NCBI GenBank assembly: GCA_028707125.1
Contig: JAQTUX010000001.1
Location: 775,950-839,949 of the forward strand
Source of the DNA: Candidatus Omnitrophota bacterium
GTDB taxonomy: Bacteria > Omnitrophota > Gorgyraeia > Gygaellales > JAQTUX01
Length of the DNA stretch: 64,000 nt
Direction of reading: 5' to 3'
Part shown: positions 55,422 to 64,000 of the stretch, one piece after another
Position numbering within the stretch: the stretch's first letter is position 1
Layout of the letters: each line of letters opens with the position of its first letter
Notes under the pieces: model-generated
What the model was told of the DNA's origin: nothing
Databases searched by the model: none
The model's input: only the letters and a program-made list of their open reading frames with translations
Made by a program: the position numbers and the translations under genes

Positions 55422-56675
55422 ATGGACAGAGTGGAACTGAAAAAATATCTATACGCCCGCGTTAAGGGCGTGATCAGCACCGGTAAGCCCAGCCAGGACG
55501 AGCTCATTAGGCATTTTGATGAGATAGTGCAGGAACTGCAGAAGAATAAGAAATACGCCCATATACACCTGGATGAAGAGGTGGCGCGGGTGGCTATAAA
55601 GGAATTATGCGACGATATTACGGGGTTCGGGCCTCTGCAGGCGCTGCTGGATGATCCCGAGGTAAGCGAGATCATGGTTAACGGGATCCATAATATTTAT
55701 ATTGAGAAGAAGGGCAAAAGGGCGCTCAGCGGCATAAGTTTTGACGACGAAGAGCACCTTAAGTATATTGTTGAGAAGATGCTTACCCCTTCAGGCAGGA
55801 GGCTGGATGAGTCCCTGCCTTTTGTGGATTTTGCCATGCCTGGAGGCATAAGGGTAAATGTCGCGATATCGCCGGTTACTATGGAGGCGGCGGTGATCAC
55901 GATACGGAAGTTCGCCTACGCCTTGAAATCCCTGGAGGATCTGGTCTCGCTGGGGACGCTTGATAAGCGCATGGCCTCTTTTCTTGTCTCTTGCGTGAAG
56001 GGCCGCCTTAATATTGTTTTTTCCGGCGCCACGGGCACCGGCAAGACCACGCTGCTAGCCGTCCTGTCTTCTCACATAGACAACAATGAGCGTATCATTA
56101 TTATTGAGGATACGCCTGAGCTTGATTTTCGGCAGAGGCACGTTGTCCGCCTCTTGAGCCGGCTTGCCAATATCGCCGGCAAAGGCAAGATCAGCATCAG
56201 CGACCTTTTTATAAATTCGCTGCGAATGCACCCTACCCGCATTATCCTGGGAGAATTAAGAGGCGCTGAGGCAATGGATTATCTTCAGGCATTAAACAGC
56301 GGACATAAAGGCAGCCTTGCCGTCCTTCACGCCAGTTCTCCGGAAAACGCGCTGGTGCGCCTTGAGCTGATGGCGCTTTACGCGGGGATCAACCTGCCTA
56401 ATTGGGTTATCCGGGGGCTGATCGCTTCCGGAGTCGACCTTATTGTCCAGCTTGAGCAGTTCAAGGATGGAAGCCGCAAGGTAACGCGCATCAGCGAAGT
56501 AGGGGAACTGCAGAAAAACAATGATATCGCGCTTAAGGATATATTCGCCTATGAGATCGAATCCAGCAGCGACGAAAAGGTCAACGGCAGTTTTGTGGCG
56601 AAGGGCAAGCCGAGCTTCCTTGGCGACTTGAAGAAAAAGGGCGTAGAAATAGATGAAGCGATCTTTTCAAAGTGA
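55422..56675 (+). CDS. CpaF/TadA-type secretion ATPase
   Basis: 417 residues. Type IV pilus/type II secretion superfamily ATPase of the Tad branch. An N-terminal domain (GFGPLQALLDDPEVSEIMVNGIHNIYIEKKGK) is followed by Walker A FSGATGTGKTTLLAVLSS, the Asp box IIEDTPELDF, ILGELRGAEAMDYLQALNSGHKGSLAVLHA (Walker B and His box). GAGGAGCC precedes the ATG. No other tad/cpa or pilin genes adjoin; it sits between rpmB and a helicase gene, so it is an orphan here and its partners must be elsewhere. Confidence 0.92.
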   Translation: MDRVELKKYLYARVKGVISTGKPSQDELIRHFDEIVQELQKNKKYAHIHLDEEVARVAIKELCDDITGFGPLQALLDDPEVSEIMVNGIHNIYIEKKGKRALSGISFDDEEHLKYIVEKMLTPSGRRLDESLPFVDFAMPGGIRVNVAISPVTMEAAVITIRKFAYALKSLEDLVSLGTLDKRMASFLVSCVKGRLNIVFSGATGTGKTTLLAVLSSHIDNNERIIIIEDTPELDFRQRHVVRLLSRLANIAGKGKISISDLFINSLRMHPTRIILGELRGAEAMDYLQALNSGHKGSLAVLHASSPENALVRLELMALYAGINLPNWVIRGLIASGVDLIVQLEQFKDGSRKVTRISEVGELQKNNDIALKDIFAYEIESSSDEKVNGSFVAKGKPSFLGDLKKKGVEIDEAIFSK

Positions 56676-59574
56676 GCCCCTCTTAGAAGGCCTCAATGAA
56701 GAACAGCAAGAAGCGGTCACGCATACGGAAGGCCCTTTACTTATAATAGCCGGCGCAGGCACAGGCAAGACGCGGGTGATCACCCGCCGCATCGCCTGGC
56801 TGATCAATTCCGGCCGCGCCACCACCCGTCAGATACTGGCGCTTACCTTCACCGATAAGGCGGCAACGGAAATGGAGGAGCGCGTTGACGTGCTGGTGCC
56901 GTACGGCTATACGGATATCTGGATCTCTACTTTTCACGCCTTCGGCGACAGGATCTTACGGGAAAATGCCATAGAGGCAGGGCTCAGGCCGGATTTTAAG
57001 GTGCTTACGCGCTCAGAAGCGGCCGTGTTCTTCCGCGAGAACCTGTATAAATTCAACCTTTCATATTACCGCCCGCTTTCAGACCCCGCGCATTTTATGA
57101 CCGCGATGATAGGCCATTTTTCCCGCGCGAAGGATGAGGATATCTCTTCCGAAGAGTATATAGATTATTCGCTTAAACTTACGCAGCGCGCCAAGGAGGA
57201 TCCGGATGATGGAGCGCTTCAGGAGGAGGCGCTTAAGCAGGCGGAGATCGCTTACGCGTACCGCGCTTACCAGGAACTTCTCGTCAAGGCAGGCAAGGTT
57301 GATTTTGCCAATCAGTTTTCTCTGGCATTGCAGCTTTTGCGGGAGCATCCCGCGGTTTTAAGGCGCTATCAGGAGCAGTTCAAATATATCCTCGTTGATG
57401 AGTTCCAGGACACCAATTTCGCCCAATTTCAATTGCTTAAACTCCTGGGTTCACACGGCAGGAACATCACGGTTGTGGCCGACGATGACCAGTGCGTATT
57501 CAGGTTCAGGGGCGCGGCATACTCAAATATAATAAATTTCAATAATGAGTACCGGGACGCCAAGAAAATAAGCCTCATACGCAATTACCGCTCAACCCAG
57601 CCCATACTTGACTGCGCCTACCGGCTGATACAGCACAATAACCCGGAGAGATTTGAGGTCAAGGCGGATATCAATAAACGCTTAGTCAGCGAAGAGAAGA
57701 ACGGCGAGATGCCGCTGCATATGCATTTTGACACGTTTTCCAGCGAGGCAGACGCGGTGGCGCGGCAGATAAAGGAAAAGGCGGGCAAGGGCGGGTACCG
57801 CTATAATGATTTCTGCATACTCGTGCGTTCAAACAGCGACGCGGAGCCGTTCCTTCATTCGCTCAATATGCTTTCCATACCCTGGCGTTTCAGCGGCAAC
57901 CGCGGCCTGTATTCCCGTGAAGAGGTCCGGTTGTGCGTTTCTTTCCTGCGGCTGATGGCCAATATCAACGATTCAATGAACCTCTATTTTCTCTCATCCG
58001 GAGCCGTATATGGCGTCCCCTTGAAAGACATTTCAGAGTGCATGCATTATTCCAAAAGGAGGAACCGCTCCCTGTTTTATGTCTTTGAGCATTTATCCGA
58101 GATACCGGAATTGCAGGATATCAGCGCGGAGGCAAAGGAGAGGATAGGCAGGGTTGTTTCCGATATGAGCAGGTTCCTGGCGGACTCACGCGCGTTGATC
58201 ACCGGCCGCCTGCTTTATCTTTTCCTTACCGATACCGGTTACATAAAGATGCTGGTAAAGGAAAAGAGCGCGGAGAGCGAAGAAAAGATACAAAATATCG
58301 CCAAGTTCTTTGAGCTGGTGCGCGCTTACGAACTTGTGGCGAGGGAAGACAGGGTGATATATTTCGTGAATTATTTAGACCTGCTTATTGAAGCAGGCGA
58401 TGACCCGGCAACGCAGGAGGCTGATTTAGACAGCGAGGCGGTAAATATCCTCACGATACACAAGGCAAAGGGGCTTGAGTTTCCGGTCGTGTTCATGGTA
58501 TGCCTTGTCGCTGGCAGGTTCCCCTGGCCGCGCAGGCGCCAGCCGATCGAGCTGCCCGAGGAGCTATTCAAGGACATACTGCCCAGCGGCGATTACCACA
58601 CGCAGGAAGAAAGGCGGCTTTTCTATGTGGGGATGACCCGCGCCCAAAAGGAGCTCATTTTTACTTCCGCCCTTGACTACGGCGGCAGCCGCGCCAGAAG
58701 GGTCAGCCCTTTTGTGCTTGAGGCGCTTGAGCTGCCCAAGGAAAGCACTCTTATCAAGCGCCCTTCCCTTGAGATAATAAACAGGTATAAGCCGCCGGCG
58801 GAAAAGGAGCCGAGGCAAGGCGCGGGCACAATAAAGAACGGCGGGGTTCTATCGTTAAGCTATTATCAGTTGGACGATTATCTTACCTGTCCGCTCAAAT
58901 ACAAGTATATCCATATTCTTCGCATACCTATTATGGAGCATCACACTGTTTTATACGGCAAGGCGATGCACGAGGCGGTGCAGATGTATTATACCTATAA
59001 GATGAAGGGCCTGCGCGTGGATGTCGATACTGTCATAGCGCGGTTCCGGGAGTCGTTTCGCGTAGAGGGGTTTCTCGCGCAGGAGCATCAGGATGACAGG
59101 TTGAAAAAGGGCAAGGAGTCGCTTAAGAAGTTTTTTGTGCTTGAGGAAGAGAGAAAACAGATGCCCTCCTATATAGAGAAAGAGTTTTCCTTTCAATATA
59201 AGGATAACCGCCTAAGAGGGCGCTGGGACAGGGTAGATGAGGCGGAAGAGGTCGTAATTATGGATTTCAAATCCTCAGAGGTTAAGTCGCAGCAGGAGGC
59301 GGATAAAAAGGCAAAGGACTCGCTGCAGCTCTCTCTATATGCCCTTGCCTATCAGCAGATCTATGACCGGCAGCCCGATTATACGGCGCTTTATTTCCTT
59401 GAGACAGGCCTTATAGGCCGCGCGAAGAAGGAAGAGAAGGATTTTGAGAAGATCAGGGAGAATATAGATACCGTGGCAGGGGGTATCCGTCAGGCGGACT
59501 TTGAGGCCAGGCCTACCTATATGGCCTGTTCTTACTGCCCCTATAACTCCATATGCCCCAGCGCGTTTAAATAG
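56653..59574 (+). CDS. UvrD/PcrA-type helicase fused to a PD-(D/E)XK iron-sulfur nuclease domain
   Basis: 973 residues, start overlapping cpaF by 23 bp. SF1A helicase motifs: Q motif GLNEEQQEAV, Walker A IIAGAGTGKTRVITRR, ALTFTDKAATEM, ILVDEFQDTN, VVADDDQCVFRFRGA, IRNYRST, ILTIHKAKGLEFPVVF and LFYVGMTRAQKEL. From about residue 735 a RecB/AddB-like nuclease follows: LSYYQLDDYLTCPLKYKYIH, GKAMHEAVQ, GRWDRVDE and VIMDFKSSE, with a terminal C-x2-C-x5-C that together with the early Cys should hold a [4Fe-4S] cluster. Likely a DNA end-resection enzyme; no partner addA/addB or recC/recD gene is next to it. Confidence 0.9.
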   Translation: MKRSFQSEPLLEGLNEEQQEAVTHTEGPLLIIAGAGTGKTRVITRRIAWLINSGRATTRQILALTFTDKAATEMEERVDVLVPYGYTDIWISTFHAFGDRILRENAIEAGLRPDFKVLTRSEAAVFFRENLYKFNLSYYRPLSDPAHFMTAMIGHFSRAKDEDISSEEYIDYSLKLTQRAKEDPDDGALQEEALKQAEIAYAYRAYQELLVKAGKVDFANQFSLALQLLREHPAVLRRYQEQFKYILVDEFQDTNFAQFQLLKLLGSHGRNITVVADDDQCVFRFRGAAYSNIINFNNEYRDAKKISLIRNYRSTQPILDCAYRLIQHNNPERFEVKADINKRLVSEEKNGEMPLHMHFDTFSSEADAVARQIKEKAGKGGYRYNDFCILVRSNSDAEPFLHSLNMLSIPWRFSGNRGLYSREEVRLCVSFLRLMANINDSMNLYFLSSGAVYGVPLKDISECMHYSKRRNRSLFYVFEHLSEIPELQDISAEAKERIGRVVSDMSRFLADSRALITGRLLYLFLTDTGYIKMLVKEKSAESEEKIQNIAKFFELVRAYELVAREDRVIYFVNYLDLLIEAGDDPATQEADLDSEAVNILTIHKAKGLEFPVVFMVCLVAGRFPWPRRRQPIELPEELFKDILPSGDYHTQEERRLFYVGMTRAQKELIFTSALDYGGSRARRVSPFVLEALELPKESTLIKRPSLEIINRYKPPAEKEPRQGAGTIKNGGVLSLSYYQLDDYLTCPLKYKYIHILRIPIMEHHTVLYGKAMHEAVQMYYTYKMKGLRVDVDTVIARFRESFRVEGFLAQEHQDDRLKKGKESLKKFFVLEEERKQMPSYIEKEFSFQYKDNRLRGRWDRVDEAEEVVIMDFKSSEVKSQQEADKKAKDSLQLSLYALAYQQIYDRQPDYTALYFLETGLIGRAKKEEKDFEKIRENIDTVAGGIRQADFEARPTYMACSYCPYNSICPSAFK

Positions 59575-59585
59575 GGATAAATGGC

Positions 59586-59614
59586 TTGACTATATTCATT
59601 AAGTGCGTTATACT
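59586..59614 (+). promoter_or_regulatory. Sigma70-type promoter for rpsO-pnp
   Basis: TTGACT (59586-59591), 17-bp spacer, TATACT (59609-59614). Unlike trpB and rpmB, the start codon lies 34 bp after the -10 and a GGGAGGTGG Shine-Dalgarno fits between them. Confidence 0.82.
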
Positions 59615-59648
59615 ATGGCTTCTTTACTAATAGAGGGAGGTGGACAGA

Positions 59649-59918
59649 TTGGTTTTGGCAAAGGAAGATAAGAGTAAGTTAGCAGGGCCATTCAAGGAAC
59701 ATCAGAAAGATACCGGCTCCGCGAGCGTGCAGATAGCCCTGATCACAGAGCGTATTAACCAGCTTAGCGAGCATTTTAAGGTCCATAAGAAGGATTTCGG
59801 CTCTCGCAGGGGCCTTCTTTCCTTAGTGAGCAAGCGCAAGAAGCTTCTCAAGTACCTTAAAATTAATGACGCGAAGAAGTATAAGGAAATATTAGATAAA
59901 TTGGGTTTGAGAGGATAA
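59649..59918 (+). CDS. rpsO: 30S ribosomal protein S15
   Basis: 89 residues from TTG 59649, the same length as E. coli S15, with GGAGGTGG just upstream; GTG 59640 would add three residues and overlap that site. [54 protein letters not shown] is the S15 fold with its rRNA-binding Arg/His residues. It is paired with pnp, a conserved order in which S15 and PNPase often share autoregulated transcripts. Confidence 0.95.
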   Translation: MVLAKEDKSKLAGPFKEHQKDTGSASVQIALITERINQLSEHFKVHKKDFGSRRGLLSLVSKRKKLLKYLKINDAKKYKEILDKLGLRG

Positions 59919-59945
59919 GCGTTTAAGTATATTTTTAGGAGGGGT

Positions 59946-62033
59946 ATGTCTTTAGAAAGCATGAAAATTGAGTTCGGCGGCAAGGAATTGATCTTAGAAA
60001 CAGGCCATTTGGCCAGGCAGGCAGGCGGTTCGGTGACTGTCAGGTGCGGCGGGACGGTTGTGCTGGTTACTGCCTGTATGTCCAGGGAAATAAAGGAGGA
60101 CCGGGACTTTTTTCCTCTTACCGTTGAATATCAGGAAAAGACATATGCCGCCGGCAGGATCCCCGGGGGTTTCTTCAAGCGTGAAGGCAGGCCGTCAGAG
60201 AGCGAGATACTTTGCGCGCGGCTGATCGACAGGCCAATACGCCCGCTTTTTCCCGACGGGATGCGTAATGAAGTGCAGATAATGGCTATAGTGCTTTCCA
60301 GCGACGGCGAAAACGACCCTGATGTGCTGGCGGTAGTAGGCGCCTCCTGCGCCCTTATGATCTCCGATATACCTTTTCCGGGCCCGGTCGGCGCTTCGCG
60401 CGTTGCCAGAGTGAATGGAGAGTTGGTGATCAATCCCACGTACGCGCAGATAGAAAAGAGCGATTTCGAAATGGTAGTGGCCGGCACGAAAGACGGCGTG
60501 ATCATGCTTGAGTGCCGCGCGAAGGAGATACCCGAAGAGGATATTATTCAGGCGATCGAATTCGGCTATAAAAATACGCAGGTTTTAATGAAGCTTCAGG
60601 AGGAATTCAGCAGGAAATACGGAAGCAAGAAGCAGGAAGTGGTGTTAAAGGCGATAGACGAATCACTCGTAGAGAAGGTCCGCGGGCTCGCTGTCAGACC
60701 GTTGGAAGATATATTTAAGATAAGCGATAAGGAGGGGCGGGAAGACGCGGTTTCCGCCTTATCTAAACAGATCGAAGAGCAGCTTTTAAGCGATGAGATC
60801 TCTGCCAAGGACATAAGAGAGGCGCTTACTCGCGTGGAAAAGGCCCAGGTAAGGGATGCCATACTGGTTAAGTCCGTTCGCGCGGATTCAAGAGGGCTTA
60901 AAGAAGTAAGGCCTATAGATTGTAAGGTAGGTCTGCTTCCGCGCACGCATGGCTCGGGGCTTTTTACAAGGGGGCAGACCCAGAGCCTGTCTGTCACCAC
61001 ATTGGGGACAGGGGAAGACGAACAGCTGATAGAGGCGTTAGAGGGGGAGAGCTACAAGAGTTTTATGCTGCATTACAGTTTTCCGCCTTTCAGCGTAGGC
61101 GAGACAAAGCCGGTGCGCGGCCCGGGCAGGAGAGAGATAGGCCATGGCGCGCTGGCGGAAAAGGCCCTGTCGGTAATGATGCCTTCAAAAGAGGCGTTTC
61201 CCTATACTGTGCGCGTGGTCTCTGAAATATTGGAATCAAACGGTTCATCCAGCATGGCCACGGTATGCGCGGCAACCCTGTCGCTTATGGACGCGGGGGT
61301 CCCTCTGAAGGACGCCGTTGCCGGAGTTGCCATGGGCCTTATCAAAGAAAAACAAAAGGCCATCATCCTGACCGATATAACCGGGCTTGAAGATCATTTC
61401 GGCGATATGGATTTTAAGGTTGCCGGCACTACAAAGGGCGTCACCGCTTTGCAGCTTGACCTGAAGATCGAAGGCATATCGTCGGATATTTTGAGGCAGG
61501 CGGTAGCTCAGGCGGAAGAGGCGCGTTTATTTATCCTGGAAAAGATGAAGCAGGCAATTGCCGCGCCAAGGCAGGAGCTTTCCGCGTACGCCCCGCGCAT
61601 AACCATGCTTAAGGTAAATCCCGAGAAGATAGGGGAACTTATCGGCCCCGGCGGAAAGAACGTAAAGAAGATCATCAGCCAGACAGGCGTTACCATAGAT
61701 ATACAGGACGACGGCACTGTGATGGTGGGTTCCACGGACCCCAAGAGGTCACAGGAGGCCATTGATATAATAAACAGCATCACCGAAGAAGCCAAGGTCG
61801 GCAAGATCTATAACGCCAAGGTCAAGCGCATAATGAATTTCGGCGCCTTCTGCGAGATCGCTCCCGGAAAAGAAGGCCTGGTCCATGTTTCCGAGCTGGC
61901 CGATACCTTCGTCAAGAATGTAGAGGACGTGGTAAAGGTGGGGGATGAGATAAAGGTCAAGGTTGTGAACATAGACGAATTGGGCAGGATAAACCTGAGC
62001 AAGAAACAGGCCGACGCTGAAGCCAAGAAATAA
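59946..62033 (+). CDS. pnp: Polyribonucleotide nucleotidyltransferase (PNPase)
   Basis: 695 residues. Phosphorolytic 3'-5' RNA degradation. Two RNase PH domains ([33 protein letters not shown] in the first; [28 protein letters not shown] and [19 protein letters not shown] in the second), an alpha-helical linker, a KH domain ([16 protein letters not shown]) and an S1 domain ([26 protein letters not shown]). AGGAGG lies 5 bp before the ATG, 27 bp after rpsO. Confidence 0.96.
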   Translation: MSLESMKIEFGGKELILETGHLARQAGGSVTVRCGGTVVLVTACMSREIKEDRDFFPLTVEYQEKTYAAGRIPGGFFKREGRPSESEILCARLIDRPIRPLFPDGMRNEVQIMAIVLSSDGENDPDVLAVVGASCALMISDIPFPGPVGASRVARVNGELVINPTYAQIEKSDFEMVVAGTKDGVIMLECRAKEIPEEDIIQAIEFGYKNTQVLMKLQEEFSRKYGSKKQEVVLKAIDESLVEKVRGLAVRPLEDIFKISDKEGREDAVSALSKQIEEQLLSDEISAKDIREALTRVEKAQVRDAILVKSVRADSRGLKEVRPIDCKVGLLPRTHGSGLFTRGQTQSLSVTTLGTGEDEQLIEALEGESYKSFMLHYSFPPFSVGETKPVRGPGRREIGHGALAEKALSVMMPSKEAFPYTVRVVSEILESNGSSSMATVCAATLSLMDAGVPLKDAVAGVAMGLIKEKQKAIILTDITGLEDHFGDMDFKVAGTTKGVTALQLDLKIEGISSDILRQAVAQAEEARLFILEKMKQAIAAPRQELSAYAPRITMLKVNPEKIGELIGPGGKNVKKIISQTGVTIDIQDDGTVMVGSTDPKRSQEAIDIINSITEEAKVGKIYNAKVKRIMNFGAFCEIAPGKEGLVHVSELADTFVKNVEDVVKVGDEIKVKVVNIDELGRINLSKKQADAEAKK

Positions 62034-62053
62034 ACAGATGCACCCCCTTTACG

Positions 62054-64000
62054 ATGAAGGACAGGCATACGAGAGAGATCAAGACAATACTTCTGCTTGC
62101 CTCAGGTATAATACTGCTGGCCAGCGTAATTTCTTATAATCCTTCAGACCTCGCTTTTTTCACCTCATCGCCGAATATGCCCGCAAAGAATTTTGTGCGC
62201 GTATTCGGCGCTTATCTTTCAGCCGCGCTTTTTTTCCTTATAGGATGGGCCGCGTATGTCCTGCCCTTTCTCGTATTTTACTGGGCAGCCAGGGTGTTCA
62301 AGGGCAAAGCGCCGAATTTACGGGCGGTTAAGGTCCTGGGCGCGGCAGTGCTGTTTATGTCCTTGAGTTCTTTGCTGGCGATGTGCGGCATAAGGGAGGG
62401 CAATGCTATTTTTGCCAGGGGGGGCCTGTTAGGTTTTGCCTCTTCGGCGTTTATGGTGAGATACTTCGGGAATTTCGGCGCGGCCACCGTTTTTCTCGCC
62501 CTCGGCACGCTTTCCTTTATACTGGCTACCGACTATCTTGCTTCTCATATATTGTCCGGGTTCAGCACGCTTTACGCCTCTTTGCTTTCCATCTTGAATT
62601 ATGGTAATAGAGTGATCAGGGTCTCTCCGCGGTTTAAGAAGATCAACGCCAGCAGGCCGCCCGAAGAGGCAAGGGCAGAGGAAGCGGCAAAGCCGCGTCC
62701 GGCCGCCGCCAGGGAGGAATTGCCGTTAAAGCCGAGGATAGAGATCAAGGTGAAAGAGCAGAAACAGCCGGCGAAAATAAAGATCCCCGAAATGAAGATC
62801 GGCGACTATAAGCTTCCTTCTCTGGCGCTGTTGGATTCTCCTCCGCCAATAGGCGAGCGTCAGTTAAGAGGCGATCTTACTTCTAACGCGAGGATACTGG
62901 AGGAGACCCTGTCTGACTTCGGCATATCCGTGAAGGTCACCGATATAGAAAGGGGCCCTGTCATTACCCGCTATGAATTGGAGCCCGCGCCCGGCGTCAA
63001 GGTGCAGAAGATCACAAGCTTGGGAGATGACATAGCGCTTGCCCTGAAAGCCCAGTCGGTGAGGATAGTGGCGCCCATACCCGGTAAGGCGAGAGTGGGC
63101 ATTGAGGTGCCCAACGCGCAGAGCAGCTTAGTATACTTACAGGAAGTTCTTTCTTCTAAAGAATACCTTGCTTCTGATTCCAAGCTTACCCTTGTTTTAG
63201 GAAAAGATATAGCGGGGAAATCCGTGATAGCAGACCTCGGGGAGATGCCGCATCTTCTTATCGCCGGGACTACCGGCTCGGGAAAGACGGTTTGCGTCAA
63301 TAGCTTGATCATGTCCATCCTGTTCAAGTCCACCCCGCGCGAGGTAAAACTGTTGATGGTTGACCCAAAAATGGTTGAGCTCGCCCCTTATAACGGGCTG
63401 CCGCATTTGCTCTGTCCGGTGGTTACAAACGCGAAAAAGGCGTCCAACGCCCTGAACTGGGTCGTGGCGGAGATGGAGGAGCGCTATAAACTGCTGGCAG
63501 GTTTAGGCGTAAGGAATATAGCTTCTTATAATGAAAAGTCCGAGTCGCTTATGCCTTATATAGTGGTAATAATAGATGAACTGGCCGACCTTATGGTGGT
63601 CGCCCAGGAACAGATCGAAGACGCGATAACGCGCCTGGCGCAGCTTTCCCGCGCCGTAGGCATTCATCTTTTGCTGGCGACGCAGAGGCCGTCCGTTGAC
63701 GTCATAACCGGCGTCATAAAGGCGAATTTTCCCGCGAGGATCTCTTTTCAGGTCGCCTCCAAGGTCGATTCAAGGACGGTGCTTGACGCTAACGGAGCGG
63801 ATAAGCTTTTGGGCAGGGGGGATATGCTTTTCCTGTCGCCCGGAGAGTCAAAATTGATCAGGGCGCAGGGCAGCCTTATAAAGGATAAAGAGATAGAGCG
63901 CGTAGTTGATTTCATAAAATCACAGAGCCAGCCCGTATATGAAGAGGCGATCCTGAAGGAACAGGAGAGGTCTTCCGTATCGGGAGGCATTAAAGACGAG
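62054..64000 (+). CDS. ftsK: DNA translocase FtsK, 3' end beyond the window
   Basis: 649 codons are visible with no stop, so the gene runs off the window. The N-terminus has about four membrane helices (residues 10-30, 50-80, 95-115 and 130-165). A charged Pro/Lys/Glu-rich linker (about 190-245) is far shorter than in E. coli. The motor follows: alpha domain ([31 protein letters not shown]), Walker [18 protein letters not shown] and Walker [14 protein letters not shown], then [23 protein letters not shown]. The DNA-reading gamma domain would lie beyond base 64000. It pumps chromosome ends through the division septum. No Shine-Dalgarno precedes ATG 62054, 20 bp after pnp. Confidence 0.95.
   Translation, partial: MKDRHTREIKTILLLASGIILLASVISYNPSDLAFFTSSPNMPAKNFVRVFGAYLSAALFFLIGWAAYVLPFLVFYWAARVFKGKAPNLRAVKVLGAAVLFMSLSSLLAMCGIREGNAIFARGGLLGFASSAFMVRYFGNFGAATVFLALGTLSFILATDYLASHILSGFSTLYASLLSILNYGNRVIRVSPRFKKINASRPPEEARAEEAAKPRPAAAREELPLKPRIEIKVKEQKQPAKIKIPEMKIGDYKLPSLALLDSPPPIGERQLRGDLTSNARILEETLSDFGISVKVTDIERGPVITRYELEPAPGVKVQKITSLGDDIALALKAQSVRIVAPIPGKARVGIEVPNAQSSLVYLQEVLSSKEYLASDSKLTLVLGKDIAGKSVIADLGEMPHLLIAGTTGSGKTVCVNSLIMSILFKSTPREVKLLMVDPKMVELAPYNGLPHLLCPVVTNAKKASNALNWVVAEMEERYKLLAGLGVRNIASYNEKSESLMPYIVVIIDELADLMVVAQEQIEDAITRLAQLSRAVGIHLLLATQRPSVDVITGVIKANFPARISFQVASKVDSRTVLDANGADKLLGRGDMLFLSPGESKLIRAQGSLIKDKEIERVVDFIKSQSQPVYEEAILKEQERSSVSGGIKDE

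Noticed and set aside
59615-59671. Short leader peptide frame (ATG at 59615) before rpsO
   Set aside because: Its ATG directly abuts the -10 element, so it lies upstream of the expected transcription start.

Overview
The window reads as chromosomal DNA of an anaerobic, Gram-negative-type bacterium outside the well-studied phyla. Candidate phylum Omnitrophota (OP3) or a relative is my best guess; this is inferred from gene content and layout, not from a marker-gene tree. The reasons are Wood-Ljungdahl genes (fhs, fchA, folD, metF, acsB) beside ordinary housekeeping genes, long tightly overlapping operons, an OmpA-type lipoprotein, a TadA/CpaF ATPase, and PPC-repeat/YD-repeat surface proteins. 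Nearly everything is on the + strand; the one clear exception is rpmB. I saw no rRNA, tRNA, CRISPR array, prophage or intact insertion sequence.

Layout. 1-2.9 kb: the end of a large repeat-rich surface protein, an OmpA-like lipoprotein and a membrane-anchored coiled-coil protein, closed by a hairpin/T-run terminator. 2.95-15.6 kb: one compact operon for isoprenoid carriers, phospholipid and translation (uppS-cdsA-dxr-rseP-ispG-proS-rimP-nusA-infB-trpS-scpA-ruvB). 15.7-21.4 kb: queuosine and tRNA modification genes plus trmD-rplS-rnhB. 21.4-26.1 kb: folate one-carbon genes of the Wood-Ljungdahl methyl branch (fhs, fchA, folD, metF and a small flavoprotein). 26.1-28.2 kb: an accessory patch with structured GC-rich stretches, an AT-rich operon ending in a MazF/PemK-like toxin, an ABC-transporter fragment and a perfect palindrome. 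28.2-31.7 kb: a small methyltransferase, a DUF3786 protein and acetyl-CoA synthase AcsB. 31.7-41.7 kb: TPR protein, polA, glgA, coaE, rho, rpmE, prfA, prmC, murA. 41.7-46.6 kb: a trp operon (GDC-x-BA) lacking trpE and trpF locally. 46.6-64 kb: M16 protease, MgtE, CNNM-like protein, rsfS, HD-GYP protein, argS, recJ, rpmB(-), cpaF, a helicase-nuclease fusion, rpsO, pnp and the start of ftsK.

How the genes fit together. fhs, fchA, folD and metF would convert formate to methyl-THF, and AcsB would condense the methyl group with CO and CoA. CODH, the corrinoid protein and the methyltransferase are not in the window. The FolD here has Gln where the cyclohydrolase lysine normally sits, and it lies directly after a dedicated cyclohydrolase gene, which suggests the two steps have been divided between two enzymes.

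The most notable signals are: (1) that FolD Lys-to-Gln change beside fchA; (2) a 69-bp double-hairpin element present twice, one copy supplying the last 15 codons of trpB and the Shine-Dalgarno sequence of trpA; (3) a Rieske-like secreted protein in the trp operon that keeps both cluster cysteines but lacks both histidines; (4) strong promoters placed so close to start codons that trpB, rpmB and a TPR gene should give leaderless mRNAs; (5) an rsfS gene whose only well-placed start is ATA; (6) five 10-bp repeats directly before acsB; (7) a prolyl-tRNA synthetase with no editing domain. I did not find a clearly new multi-gene defence or metabolic system. The closest candidate is the three-gene AT-rich cassette at 26.4-27.6 kb.
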